A stretch of 64,000 nt of DNA from NCBI RefSeq assembly GCF_004664715.2, contig NC_051085.1, positions 23,706,551 to 23,770,550 of the forward strand, given 5' to 3'. Source of the DNA: Peromyscus leucopus. Its lineage: Eukaryota; Chordata; Mammalia; Rodentia; Cricetidae. The notes beneath the pieces were generated by a model that searched no databases, was not told where the DNA came from, and was given only the letters and a program-made list of their open reading frames with translations. Shown in pieces: positions 44,132 to 54,974 of the stretch. The stretch's first letter is position 1, and each line of letters begins with the position of its first letter. Made by a program: the position numbers and the translations under genes.

Positions 44132-44540
44132 TGTAGCTAGAGTTTTCCTGCCTTGCCCACAGTCAGGACAAATCTTTGTCACCGGCCAGTCCCACAGCCG
44201 CTCAGACCCAACCAAGTAAACACAGAGACTTATATTGCTTACAAACTGTATGACCGTGGCAGGCTTCTTGCTAACTGTTCTTATAGCTTAAATTAATCCA
44301 TTTCCATAAATCTATACCTTGCCACGTGACTGGTGGCTTACCAGCGTCTTCACATGCTGCTGGTCATGGTGGTGTCTGGCAGTGTCTCTCTGCCTCAGCC
44401 TTCTGCTTCCCAGAATTCTCCTCTCTCCTTGTCCCACCTACTTCCTGCCTGGCCACCTACTTCCTGCCTGGCCACTGGCCAATCAGTGTTTTATTTATTG
44501 ACCAATAAGAACAATTTGACATACAGACAATCCCACAGCA
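44132..44540 (-). repeat. 3' LTR of the non-autonomous element
   Basis: On the minus strand it begins TGCTGTGGGA and ends TAGCTACA. It has two GATTGG-type CCAAT motifs near the U3 start, an AATAAATAAAAC stretch, and a short direct repeat CAGGAAGTAGGTGG (seen on plus as two 'cacctacttcctgcctggc' copies at 44,435-44,473). It is closely related to the solo LTR at 12,731-13,127. Confidence 0.93.
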
Positions 44541-44561
44541 CTTCCCCTTTTCTTTTTTTTT
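44541..44561 (-). promoter_or_regulatory. Polypurine tract for plus-strand priming
   Basis: The minus strand reads nine A, then GAAAAGGGGAAG, ending exactly at the 3' LTR TG. This is the expected position and composition for a retroviral plus-strand primer site. Inferred from position, not tested. Confidence 0.8.
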
Positions 44562-45435
44562 AAAAAGGAAGGTTTTAACTTTTATACATCTCCAAAACCA
44601 GCTTGGTATATTTGGGAATTTGGGCGTAGCTTCTCTTACTACTTCCTGCTGGAGGGGGCCGCTGTATCTATGGGGACACAAAAAAATTTTAGGATCATGG
44701 AATAGTCCATGAGGCTGTATCATCTGAGCCAGTTGCCTTGAAATGATTCTGGATTGGGTCATGGTGTCATCGGAGACCTTTCAGGTGGTCTTGGCTGGTC
44801 AAACCTGATGTATCTTAATCTGGAACAAATCCATAGCCTCTGGATTTCTGTGGAAACAAAAGCAGAGCCTCTTTTCCAAAGCAACATATCCTTATAGCCA
44901 AATTTTGAAGTCAAGGTACCTTTAAAATACACATTTTGGATAACTTAACAGCTTTTGTAATCAAATGTTTTTCTTCAGTTACGAATATCAAAGAGAACAT
45001 AGTCCAGATTCTCTGTGTGGTAGCCATCTTTACATGGCTTATTTTTTATATTACCTTGAGCCTATTGTTTTAAACTGCAGCCTTTTAAGCCTGCTGACTC
45101 TGCCCACTTCAGCTTCCCAACATGGCGGTGGTACGTTTTCCGCCAGCTTTGGGAGCCATCAATTCTCAGAAATAGTGGGTCTATGCTTTTTATCAAAGCA
45201 GTGTGTAGCCCAGAAACCTCTTTTTGTTTTGTACTAGCAAAGGCTAAATCTACCACGCAGTTTAATGTGCCACTTGGAGAGGCCTCATTCCTGTCATACT
45301 GCAGGTCAAGCGCACACGCCAGGAACCCGCCAGTAACTCAAACTGGCAGCTGCTGCTCATTTGAGAGGGACAATTAGGAAGCTGTTTTTAGTTCCGTTTT
45401 AGAATCGTTTCTCAGGTTTTAGGTGGAAACTCTTG

Positions 45436-45453
45436 CCAACTCATTGGGCGCCA
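45436..45453 (-). promoter_or_regulatory. Primer-binding site, tRNA-Lys type
   Basis: On the minus strand it is TGGCGCCCAATGAGTTGG, starting two bases after the 5' LTR. TGGCGCCC matches the 3' end complement of lysine tRNA, as used by many class II retroviruses. The distal bases depart from the usual site. Confidence 0.82.
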
Positions 45454-45455
45454 TT

Positions 45456-45864
45456 TGTAGCTAGAGTTTTCCTGCCTTGCCCACAGTCAGGACAAATCTT
45501 TGTCACCGGCCAGTCCCACAGCCGCTCAGACCCAACCAAGTAAACACAGAGACTTATATTGCATACAAACTGTATGGCTGTGGCAGGCTTCTTGCTAACT
45601 GTTCTTATAGCTTAAATTAATCCATTTCCATAAATCTATACCTTGCCACGTGGCTGGTGGCTTACTGGCGTCTTCACATGCTGCTGGTTATGGTGGTGTC
45701 TGGCAGTGTCTCTCTGCCTCAGCCTTCTGCTTCCCAGAATTCTCCTCTCTCCTTGTCCCACCTACTTCCTGACTAGCCACCTACTTCCTGCCTGGCCACT
45801 GGCCAATCAGTGTTTTATTTATTGACCAATCAGAACAATTTGACATACAGACCATCCCACAGCA
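45456..45864 (-). repeat. 5' LTR of the non-autonomous element
   Basis: Same length (409 bp) and layout as the 3' LTR, with 11 base differences. Several differences are transitions, such as gaccg/ggctg near 45,575. It would hold the promoter (TATA-like GCTATAAGAAC, complement near 45,607) for minus-strand transcription. Confidence 0.93.
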
Positions 45865-46004
45865 TGGCTCTTTCTCCATCTGTTCCTTAGTAACTGTTTT
45901 TGTAGGTCTCATAGCAGTCCCTTCTCGTGTATCTTACTGACGAGATATGAAGACTCTGTATGTCAGGCCATGGGTTAGATAAGGATCTGCCCAAGACTCA
46001 AGAA

Positions 46005-46312
46005 AGGTTCCCCAGCCCGTGTCACTATGGGGACGTGATAGAAACTTTAAGAGGTGGAGCTCAGTGGGAGGAAACTAGATTGTCACGTCTGTGTCCCTGA
46101 AGGAGATCTTGAGATCTTGGACATTTTGTTATCTCCCTGTCTTTAGCCATCATGAGATGAAGGGTTCTTCTGCCCTATGCTCCCACCATGAGGCCCAACA
46201 GCCCATAGCACGGGCTATGGACTGAGACCTCTGAAGCCGTGAACCAAAATTAACTTCTCATCTATTCCAACTGCTTTATGCCAGTATTTGTTAAATAGAA
46301 GCTTGTTCATGC
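46005..46312 (+). mobile_element. Medium-reiterated element (MaLR/URR1-like), sense
   Basis: 'taagaggtggagctcagtgg', 'catgctcccaccatgaggcc'-like text, 'gctatggactgagacctctg' and 'aagccgtgaaccaaaattaa' keep the order of the family ending AACTGTGAGCCAAAATAAA...ACTAA. The 3' end is lost. Confidence 0.55.
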
Positions 46313-47071
46313 CCCTTATATCCCTCGCAAATAGTATTTGCTTGGTAGAAGACTGTTAAAATGTTGTTTTGATTATGATTCAGACGGATTAGAATTTACC
46401 TAAGACCTTGTGCAGGTTGAGCAGAGCATTCGTTCATGCTGACAGGGTTAGATTTCTCCATGTCTAAACCTTCCACATAGAAACAAACCTTAAAGTGAAG
46501 TATTGGTGTTATTAATAGTAATATATATTAATAAATATGTATAAGGCTTTATAAAAGTCAAGCCTTCTCCCAAAGCAATTATTTATGTATAGAGGAATGT
46601 ATGAATGTAAACTTTTGTATCATATAGTCAGCTTATCATTTGAAAAGTTGATTTACATAATATTAAATTGTACTATGTTGCGTCACCCTTGTAACACCAT
46701 GTGCCCTAAACTGTAAGACTGCCTCATCCTGATATTCATCTGTGAAGTTTCGTGACTGAATTAACCGCTTTGAGAGGAAATCCTTACATGTGTGGTGTGG
46801 TGTTAGTTTGTCATATGGGAAATGGCATCTGAATCCAGTCTTGTTCTTCAGAGCTTTTCTTTAAAACAGATGTGTTCTCTCCTACGGAGGAGAGAGATTT
46901 GGGGCAACGCCTTTTGGCTGCCCTGGCTTGGCCCCCGTCTGCCATCTTCAGCATCATGCAGCACAACCACATAGTGTGGTGGCTTTGCTGTTTCCATGGA
47001 AGTCTCGAGAGTGCTGGCTGTGTTCTTTTTTTTTTTTTTCTTTGAAATAATAAAGTTAAAAAACGGTTATC
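46313..47071. other. Unannotated sequence, no gene seen
   Basis: AT-rich. T-run at 47,025-47,039. No gene or repeat recognised. Confidence 0.3.
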
Positions 47072-47152
47072 AGGCTAGGGGTACAACTCAGTGGTAGAAC
47101 TCTTGTTTAGCATGGGAGAAGCCGTGGTTTAAGGCCCATCTTAAAAAAATGG
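47072..47152 (+). mobile_element. ID SINE, sense
   Basis: 'ggctaggggtacaactcagt', 'ggtagaactcttgtttagca' and 'gagaagccgtggtttaaggc' followed by AAAAAAA is an ID copy, A-box region well kept. Confidence 0.8.
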
Positions 47153-49030
47153 AAGCAGTCTAAAGAATACTATCTCGAAGCCACACATACTCTCTTTTAG
47201 AATTTCTCAGTGTAATAATCACCACATGGACATTAATTTGACATCCTAAAATCTTGGCAGTTTTCTCAAGTTCTGTTTTTTTTCTAACTTGTTAATATAT
47301 ATCCCGTGAATTTAAATTGTCCGTATGGAGGTGTTAAAAGGAACCTATCACCTCCATCTATGAGGCCTATGAAAGTCTGAGTGATATGCGATCATATGAC
47401 TTTACACTTTAAAAAAATGTGCAAAAAATATGAAATAGCCAATTCTGACAGTGACTCAGATGGTTTAGAATAAAAGTAGCCTTGTAAAACTTTATTTGGT
47501 ATTAGTCATGATTACTTACTCATGGTGGTTGAATTCTCTCTGTAGAGTTAGTTTCAATTTTGATTCAAGGACCACACCTGGTTTTTCTAATTCTGTTAGG
47601 AGGAACTGGAGAACACCATGAAACCATGAATACTACCGAAACTTCACATTCTTTCCAGTGATGGGGCTTATGTTTATTTCTTTACTTTGTTGTGATCTTT
47701 AGAGTCCATGGCAATTGTGAACTGCATTTGTTCTGGGAATTTCTAGACATGTCAGGAATCTTTACCCATCCGGTGATTCTATTTCCAAAAATTGTTTGCT
47801 GGATGATCAATGGGTTCAAAATTGAAAATTCTCACAAACAGCGGAAAATGTTACACTCTCCACTTGCAATCCAGAAAACGTGTGAGCTCTGCCATTCTTG
47901 AAGATAAATGACACAGTCCACATCTGCGAAGATGTCCAAGATTGCTTTAGTGTGTCCTGGACCTCTTGCTCCATTTCCTTAAGTTTTGAGGCTCCTCTGT
48001 GTGGAAAAGAAGCTTCTATTTTAACTAGCCCAGTGAACTGTTGATTATTGCTGAAACATTTTCCACATTGCTTATTTAATGGGGTTAGAAAGAGGGAGAT
48101 AGTTTCCTGGGAAGTTATTACATTATTTCCTTACATGTCTAAATGTAATTTTGAGAGTTTTATGGGTTATCTCCACATCTGGCCCATCATCAATCTGAGT
48201 TATCTGTGTAAAATTAAAACATAAATTAATATTTTCTCTAAGTGTATTAACTCTATCACACTGCTGCTTAGTTTGAACTACAGACACCAGAGAGGCAAAA
48301 ATAAGAACAGTTGGTTCTTTCTGTGGCACTTCAAGACTTCTTTCTCTCTTCGTATTTCTGCTCTGCAGTGTACATGGAGTTCTAAATAAATAGTTGCTGA
48401 AGATGCATAATTCATTACAATGTAAATATGTGGAATGAGGATTTTGGAGACCAGTAAGTACCAGGACTTGCAATTGCTTTCTTATTATTGTGGATGAGTT
48501 TTTGACTCAACCACAACAATAAGAAACATGTATTTCTATAATAATAATAGTAATACTGATAACAATAATGGCAAGGCTAATAATAAACTTGAAGTGATGA
48601 TGTTTTTTAATCACGAAAAGTCTATGTCAACTGGCTTATTGGTTGGGGGCTGGGATTCATTCAAGAATTTACACATAGAGAATAAGGTTAATTCTTAGAG
48701 ATGAATTACAAAATTTAATATGGTAGGTGGGAGAGTATAGTTAACCAAGTACTCTAGTAGTTTGAGCCCTGTCATACATGTGTATTCCCTAAAACTAGTA
48801 TGCTGACTTAGCAAGTTCCCAGGAAAAAGAAGGCCAATGAATAAAAATTACATTTCTAGATATTAGATATAAACAACAAAACTTTTCTTTCCCGACTGAT
48901 GACTTAAGTGGAACGTTTCATTCAGCTCAGAAGTTTTCCCTCCAAGTGTAAGAGGAGAAGCAGGAGGAGGATGCTTCTGAAACCACAGTCTTGAGCTTTC
49001 TCCTTCCTTCCCTCCTTACTTTCTCTTTTC

Positions 49031-49036
<6 letters not shown>
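47153..49036. other. Unannotated sequence, no gene seen
   Basis: About 1.9 kb of AT-rich, unique-looking DNA. The longest frame (48,123-48,473, minus, 116 codons) shows no domain. Confidence 0.35.

Positions 49037-49093
<57 letters not shown>
49037..49093. repeat. (CT)n microsatellite
   Basis: About 27 uninterrupted CT units. The Arg/Glu-rich frame across it is an artefact. Confidence 0.95.
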
Positions 49094-49096
<3 letters not shown>

Positions 49097-49097
49097 C

Positions 49098-49205
49098 CAA
49101 AAAAAGGCATTGTTCTAAGGCCTGGGATGCCCTTGTACAAGGAATTCTTCTGTGTCAGCCTACCAAATACTGGGATTGTAGGCCTGTGCCACTCTACCAG
49201 GGAGG
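49098..49205 (-). mobile_element. Old B1-related remnant, antisense
   Basis: 'tgtgtcagcctaccaaatac' and 'tgggattgtaggcctgtgcc' are the complement of the B1 5' half. The (CT)n tract may derive from its tail region. Confidence 0.5.
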
Positions 49206-49787
49206 TCTGTGCGTTCTTGAGCTGCTGGCCCAAGATGTGATGCACAGTTGGGTAGGACATGTGGTTTGGCGAAATGGTGATTTTATTTAGAGTCAGTCAC
49301 TAAACAAATAGAATTATTTTATTGATCTTGGCTGTGACTATTTCATTTGGAGAAATATGTCTAGGGGTGGTATACTCACTGTTGACAATTACTCAAAATT
49401 ATTGAGTTTGTGTTTCCCAGAGAGAAAAATAAAATACCATGTGTCTGTTTGAACATGATGGTATCATTAAATCCTGAGTGGCCCCAGGAATAGTCAGAGA
49501 AGCACATGTGACTAGGAGGATGGAGAAAGAAGTTCTGTAGAGGGAACTTTCCCCCTGACTACTATTAAAATGTTAAATGAGACAACTATTAATACATTAT
49601 CTACTAGCAGAGTTATGCATCAGTGCTGATGAGGTCTCAAAGAGCTCTAGAAATCCCTGGTCACATTGTTTTAATGCTCCTGATCTTGTCATGGAGAAGC
49701 AGGCAAGCTCTGGGGTGTTGTGTTTTACAGGCTTTCTGTCCCACTCTGGGCCACAGTGGGCACATTTTCACATTTCTTTTATCCCAG
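49206..49787. other. Unannotated sequence, no gene seen
   Basis: Only a chance frame that continues into the following B1. No gene. Confidence 0.35.
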
Positions 49788-49990
49788 AGGAAGTGTTTTC
49801 TTTTCTTTCTTTCTTTTTTTTTTTTGGTTTTTTTGAGACAGGGTTTCTCTGTGTAGCTTTGCGCCTTTCCTGGGACTCACTTGGTAGTCCAGGCTGGCCT
49901 CGAACTCACAGAGATCCACCTGGCTCTGCCTCCTAAGTGCTGGGATTAAAGGCGTGCGCCACCACCGCCCGGCAGGAAGTGTTTTCTTTT
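49788..49990 (-). mobile_element. B1 SINE, young, with exact 17-bp TSD
   Basis: The complement of full-length B1 (about 49,806-49,973), ending 'ccaccaccgcccggc'. The exact duplication 'aggaagtgttttctttt' lies at 49,788-49,804 and 49,974-49,990. Very close to consensus, so recent. Confidence 0.97.
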
Positions 49991-50902
49991 GGGCTGATAA
50001 AAGAAACTCACCTAGGCCTGTCCTGCTTCTGGATCTAGAAAGAAATGAGACAGCTGATTTTCTTTTTGTATTTCTTAGTTAATGATGTATGAGATGAATG
50101 TTCAAGAATATTCATAGGGCAAACTTTCCAGGTCCCATTAACTATGTCCTGCTCCCTACTTAATTGACACAAGTACATTTAATAGATTTTTTTTCAAAGA
50201 TCTTCTGTATATGTTAACTAGCAGTACATACTGACTTATTGTACATACTTCATGACTTTATAGAATAGATGTGTATCTGCTTTTTGAAACAGAGAAAGTA
50301 TCTGAGGTTGAGAGTTAGTTCTAACAATGACTGCATTTATGGCTTCAATTTTATCTTCAAGCAAAGGTTCTTCTAAGATTCATTGTTTTCACTCCCAGAC
50401 AGATAAACTGATAAAACAGAGAGACTATTTCTTTAAGGCCATACTTTTCCATGTAGTCAGGGATATCTTGAAGCTTGTAATACCATGCCCTTCCAGTATT
50501 TAGGGATGATACACTTGAAATGTTGAGTGCCAGTGATGTTAGGAAATAGACATTAGTAGTGATCAGCACATGATGGATGAGTGAATACTCCTACATGATT
50601 GTGTGAACATCAAATCATCCATCCCTGAGGAGGCAGATAACCTGAGAAGTGCAAAAGTGGAAAGCCATGTCTTCAGTGATATTGCCTACTGATGAATGGT
50701 GAGGAGTTGGGTTATTTATAGGAATCTGTCAGGGTTGTAGACAGTCTAAGGACCAGAGAGCTATGGCCACCCTGATCAGTATTGAGTGAATTATATAATG
50801 CTGGAATTATGGGATGACCTACTCAGTGGAATAATGAATGCGTTCGTTTTTCTTGCTGTATACCCTCTGATTCCAGATTAGTTTCCAGTGCAGGTTCATT
50901 TG
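49991..50902. other. Unannotated sequence, no gene seen
   Basis: No repeat or coding exon recognised. Confidence 0.3.
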
Positions 50903-50962
50903 GTTGTCTGCAACAGGCTCTCTTTGGGGCCACCAACCAGCTCCAAAATCATGACACAGACA

Positions 50963-51390
50963 CTTATTTGTAGCTGAAGTTTTCCTGTGTCCCACCTGGT
51001 CCATGGTTAGGACAAATCTCTCTCACCCACCAGTCCTGCAGCCACTTGGACCCAAGTAAACACACAGAGGCTCATATTAATTAAAACTGCTTGGCCATTA
51101 GCTCAGGCCTACCACTGACTAGCTCTTCCATTTAAACTAACCCATAATTCTTATTTATGTTTAGCCATGTGGCTTGGTACCTCTTCTCAGTTCTGCCTTC
51201 ACATTTTACTTCCTTTGTGTCTGGCTGGTGACTCCTGACTCAGCCTTCCTGTTCCCAGAATCCTCCTCTCTGCTTATCCTGCCTATACTATACTTCCTGC
51301 CTGGCTACTGGCCAATCAGCGTTTTATTTATCAATCAAATCAGAGCAACACATATTCACAGCGTACAGAAAGACATCCCCAGCACTTATT
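50963..51390 (-). mobile_element. Solo LTR nested in the older LTR, exact 6-bp TSD
   Basis: The LTR spans 50,969-51,384 (416 bp), plus-strand start TGTAGCTGAAG and end CCCAGCA, flanked by cttatt at 50,963-50,968 and 51,385-51,390. Similar in layout to the LTRs of the 44-kb element ('ggacaaatct', 'acccaagtaaacac', 'ggccaatcagcgttttattt'), so it belongs to a related subfamily. Confidence 0.92.
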
Positions 51391-51745
51391 ATTAGTTATG
51401 AATGCTTGGTCTTAATCTTATGCTTGTCCCATCAGCTCTTATAACTTATTTTAACCTGTTTCTCTTCATCAACATTTGCCTCAGGGCTATCCTTTTACCT
51501 TTCTTTTATTCTGTATGTCCTACTCCGTGTTTGGCTGGCTGGAGGCTGCCTGGCTGGTGGGCCCTGGGTGTCTCCCTCTCCTCCCTCATCTTCTCTTCCC
51601 TTTTTCTTTTTTCTTGAGCTTAGATTTCTCCTTCTACTTATTCTCCCTGCCCACCAGCCCCATCTATCCCTCCTCTGCCTAGCTATTAGCCATTCAGCTT
51701 TTTATTAGACCAATTAGGTGACTTCAGCAGGCAAAGCAACATATC

Positions 51746-51832
51746 TTTACATCGTAAACAAATGCAGCATAAACAAATGTAACACATATTTACATTTTTA
51801 AACAAATGCAGCATAAACAAATGTAGCACATC
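51746..51832. repeat. 43/44-bp tandem duplication inside the outer LTR
   Basis: Two copies of a unit beginning 'tttacat' and containing 'aaacaaatgcagcataaaca' (51,746-51,788 and 51,789-51,832), with a third start at 51,833. Within each unit AAACAAATG itself occurs twice. Confidence 0.9.
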
Positions 51833-51868
51833 TTTACATGGTTAAATGAATGTTCCACAACAGTTGTT

Positions 51869-52204
51869 GGCAAACTTTTTAATTTTTGAATTTTCTAAGA
51901 GCTAGGCCTCATTATGGAGTGGCCTCTTCTGAACTGAAAAATTCCATCCTAGAGCCCCTGCTCAGGAAACAAACAACTTACAAGCTCCAGGAAGTTCCCG
52001 ACAGCAGTTTTACAAGACCCCTCTCTCTCACAAGGAGTGAGCTCTGCTGAGGAGAGAGGGAATTCCACATCCTGTCAGACTGCCTGCATGTTGTGCACAG
52101 AGCTCCAGCATTAAAGCTTTGGTGAGTCATCACCCATGCTGGAATGGGCTTTTTGATGATGCAACTTCCATCAAATGGTCCGTGTTCCTATAAGTAATTC
52201 CACA
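51869..52204. other. Unannotated sequence, no gene seen
   Basis: Unique-looking, short frames only. Confidence 0.3.
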
Positions 52205-52548
52205 CTCATGTGTAGTACAAATCCTAATTGGTCTTAATAAAAACCCAGAGTTAAATATAGGGGTAAATGCTGAAAGATCACAGAAGCAGAGTAGCTGCCA
52301 CTGGAAAAACTTCTTGCCTCTACTGAATCCTTAGCCTGAAAAGGGAACTGAGCTCCTGTTTCCTCCCATTTTATATTCCTCTCTCCACCCAGCCATATCA
52401 CTTCCTGTCTCCACCTCTCTAGTGCTGGGATTAAAGGCTTGTGCTTCCACTTCCTAGCCTCTATGGTTAAGTAGTGGCTGGCTTTGCCCTATGATCTTCA
52501 GGCAAGCATTATTTGTTAAGTCATATACAAAATATCACCACACTCATG
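52205..52548 (-). mobile_element. Solo LTR with B1-derived segment, exact 6-bp TSD
   Basis: The LTR spans 52,211-52,542 (332 bp). The minus strand begins TGTGGTGATATTTTG. TSD ctcatg lies at 52,205-52,210 and 52,543-52,548. Inside, 'tagtgctgggattaaaggct' is the complement of a B1 5' segment fused into the LTR, next to a TATA-like GGAATATAAAATGG (complement near 52,370). A related, longer LTR lies at about 63,296-63,827. Confidence 0.88.
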
Positions 52549-53354
52549 CCTCTGTAAGTAACCCCAATAAACCAATTTCTTTGCCAAATTGGAGTTTAGT
52601 AGAATACTTTCTTGGGTCTATTGTCAGTACTCTAGCTGGGATACATAGATAGTTGTTCACATCTCTTGGACGGCCATATAAGAGACCTACATGTTCAGAG
52701 TTGAAAAAAAAATGGCTGTCTTTGTTCCAAAGGTCTTATGGTTTATTTGGATTACCTTGTCCATTTATATACTTGTAATCTAGCATATAGGCTGCTAAGG
52801 CAGGAGGATCATGAATCTGAGGCCAGCTTGCATAGTGGCATATTGTTTCAAAGGAAAAGAAATTCATTATTTTCAAGTGAAAATAACTATTGTAAAGAGG
52901 TCTGCACAGAATTCAATGGGAACAACTAACTACACAGCACTCAAGAAAAGAAACAATCAGAAAATTCTCCAAGAAGGGACAATCTGTCTCTTACGATATA
53001 AACAGAGGGAACTTTACGAGAAAGTGTGGCTTACTGAGAAAACAGTGGCAGGTTTTGTGTAATTGGGACTCAGTTTTGGAAGTGGGTATGGGCAGGCACG
53101 GAGGGAAAAAGAAGAAAAAACAAAAGAGAGATAAAATGAGTCAAGTTGGCTTCAGACATAGTATTTCCCAACCAAGGTTTTGAGTTTTATTCTGTAGATG
53201 ACTGGCTTGTGCTTTCATGTGGGGAAATGCAAGTTCCTTCAGAAATTAGTTACTGAAGAGAGCATTTTGCTTTAAGTATCGTCTTTGTTTTCCAGCCAGT
53301 GGATGTATAGATTTCTTGGTTCATTGGAGGCCATGGTAACAGTGATACTGTTAC
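52549..53354. other. Unannotated sequence, no gene seen
   Basis: A short B1-like match at 52,799-52,860 ('aggcaggaggatcatgaatc', 'tgaggccagcttgcatagtg') suggests an eroded B1 in sense. Otherwise unique. Confidence 0.35.
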
Positions 53355-53853
53355 TTATCAGTCAACTTGATGAGGTTTAGAATCAATATAAGAGACATAC
53401 CTCTGCAGAGGGCATCTCTGCTGGGATTTTTCAAGAGGATTAGCTAAAGAGAAGACCTGTCCTTAATGTGGGCAGCATCTTTCAACAGACAGCCCAGATT
53501 CCAAGAGGTCTAAGGAAAAATTACTGTGGCCTGCCTGCCTGCTTGCCTTCAGTTTGGCCTGAGCATGTACATCTATTATTGATGCTGTCATCCTCCACTC
53601 ATGCCATTCCAGCTTCTCTGTCCTTCTAACATGGACGGACTGTGACTCTACAGGGATTCTAGACATTCAGTACTAGATCCGGACTGATGAGGAATCCGAC
53701 TTCACGGACTGAGCAGCTATTGAGTTCTGTCTTTCTCAGTGCAGATGGACATTGCTGTACTATCCTCTCACATAAGCCAATTTCATGAACTCTGTTTTAG
53801 AATTTATAAAAATCCTATTAATTCTGTTCCTCTAGAGAACTCTGATCTAAACA
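53355..53853 (+). mobile_element. Old mammalian medium-reiterated element, sense
   Basis: 'gttacttatcagtcaacttg' at the start, 'tcaagaggattagctaaaga' in the middle and 'aatcctattaattctgttcc' then TCTAGAGAACTCTGA at the end follow an interspersed repeat also known from human (ends TTCTGTTTCTCTGGAGAACCCTGACTAA). The element at 54,975 is the same type in antisense. Confidence 0.6.
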
Positions 53854-54851
53854 GAAATCAACCCAAATTATCGGTGTAACTTGGGTGTGTTCTAGTTTGC
53901 CAGTTAATCAGTTGTAAATTTTTATCAGTTCCCTTCTCCTGGCCTGAGCTTGATAGGCTGTGGGTATCTCCAGAGAGCTTGGTGTTCTGGATGTGTGTAA
54001 TGAAAGACCCATTTGGGAGCTCACAGGGTGTCTTCTTCAGTGTGTCTTGTTTCCTGAAGCACTGTGACAGCAGTTCTCAGTCAGGAGCATACTGGGGCTG
54101 GATTCCTGACTGTCAGTCACTTGGTCCTCCCTCCCTGATCTGAGAAGCACAAATCCATTACCCTTTAGTCTCTTTCTCAGGGAAATCAGAGGCCATGGTG
54201 CTTGTAAATGTGAGGGAACTGTGGCTCATGGGGCCTTGTCTGTATAGATATTTAACCTCTATAATGGGAGTATGACTTCTTAACATGTGTCCGAATTATG
54301 CAGAGGATGATCCTGTGGGCATACTGGACTTATGTAACCATTCACTGAAGAATGAGTTCACAGTCTTTTCTCTTAGGAACTTTTGAATTCAGTCAGGAAA
54401 GTATCTTGCTAACATTTGGTATAATTGACATAAATTGATCTCAATGGATTCAGCTTTGTTGGAAACGTCCTTAAGGCAAGTGAAAATTTTTATCAGGGAT
54501 GTGAAAGCTTGAAAGTAGAGAAGAGAAGCCAAGGCCTGAGTCAGAGCTGCAGATATAAACAGGGATTTACAAGCACAGTCAATGGCTGCAATCATTTGTA
54601 ATTGTGGAAAGCAGTGGTCACAACAGACTGTTCCAGATTGCCAGGTTTTCCTCTCAAACACCATTTGATATTTGTCCATTAAATTTTGATATTAGTATAT
54701 CAAATTAAAGATAACTAGATCAAGGAATGAGGGTATGCATTTTCTCCATACGTGACTTAATGGTGGAATAGAAAAAATATTCTGATGTTATTTCCAAGCG
54801 AGAAGGTAGTTCTCTTTAAACTTCTCATAGAGTACTTTGAATAGAAAATGT
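53854..54851. other. Unannotated sequence, no gene seen
   Basis: A 96-codon minus-strand frame (54,389-54,679) has no recognised domain. No repeat identified. Confidence 0.35.
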
Positions 54852-54974
54852 CGCGACTACTACAATGGCTCAATGGGTCAAGGGACTTTTTGGTAACCTG
54901 AGTTTGATCCTTGGAACCTTTGGGAGATTAGAAGGAGAGAACAGATGCCTCACAATTGTCTACTGACTTCCAGT
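54852..54974 (+). mobile_element. B3-type SINE fragment, sense
   Basis: 'acaatggctcaatgggtcaa', 'aacctgagtttgatccttgg' and 'acaattgtctactgacttcc' match B3 in order. 3' end missing. Confidence 0.6.

Larger units (their letters stand above)
44541..45455 (-). other. Internal region of the non-autonomous element
   Basis: 915 bp between the LTRs. The longest minus-strand frames are 44,762-44,457 (101 codons, running through the purine tract into the 3' LTR with a Lys-rich stretch encoded by the A tract) and 45,256-45,062 (64 codons). Neither shows a gag, protease, RT, integrase or env motif. The 5' 200 bp next to the primer-binding site probably holds packaging and leader signals by analogy with other ERVs. 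Confidence 0.7.
44126..45870 (-). mobile_element. Complete non-autonomous class II LTR retrotransposon (1,733 bp)
   Basis: The element spans 44,132-45,864 and is flanked by the exact 6-bp TSD tggctc (44,126-44,131 and 45,865-45,870). Two 409-bp LTRs lie in direct orientation (44,132-44,540 and 45,456-45,864), with no indels between them and 11 substitutions (97.3% identical). On the minus strand the 5' LTR ends CTACA, then AA, then TGGCGCCCAATGAGTTGG (45,436-45,453), whose first eight bases fit a lysine-tRNA primer-binding site. A purine tract (complement of 44,541-44,561) immediately precedes the 3' LTR. The internal region is only 915 bp and shows no gag, pol or env. It must have moved with proteins from another ERV. 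Confidence 0.93.
50903..51868 (-). mobile_element. Older LTR (same family as 32,763-33,155), interrupted by a younger LTR
   Basis: The outer LTR runs 50,909-51,862, plus-strand start TGCAACAGG and end CCACAACA, with TSD gttgtc (50,903-50,908) / gttgtt (51,863-51,868), 5 of 6. Text such as 'cagctccaaaatcatgacac' and 'cagctttttattagaccaat' parallels the LTR at 32.8 kb. Without the inner LTR and its TSD copy it is about 530 bp. Part of the extra length is a tandem duplication (51,746-51,832). Confidence 0.8.

Noticed and set aside
44319..44762. Frames inside the 44-kb element as possible retroviral genes
   Set aside because: No motif of gag, protease, RT, integrase or env. Plus-strand frames are antisense to the LTR, and the 101-codon minus-strand frame runs through the purine tract into the LTR.
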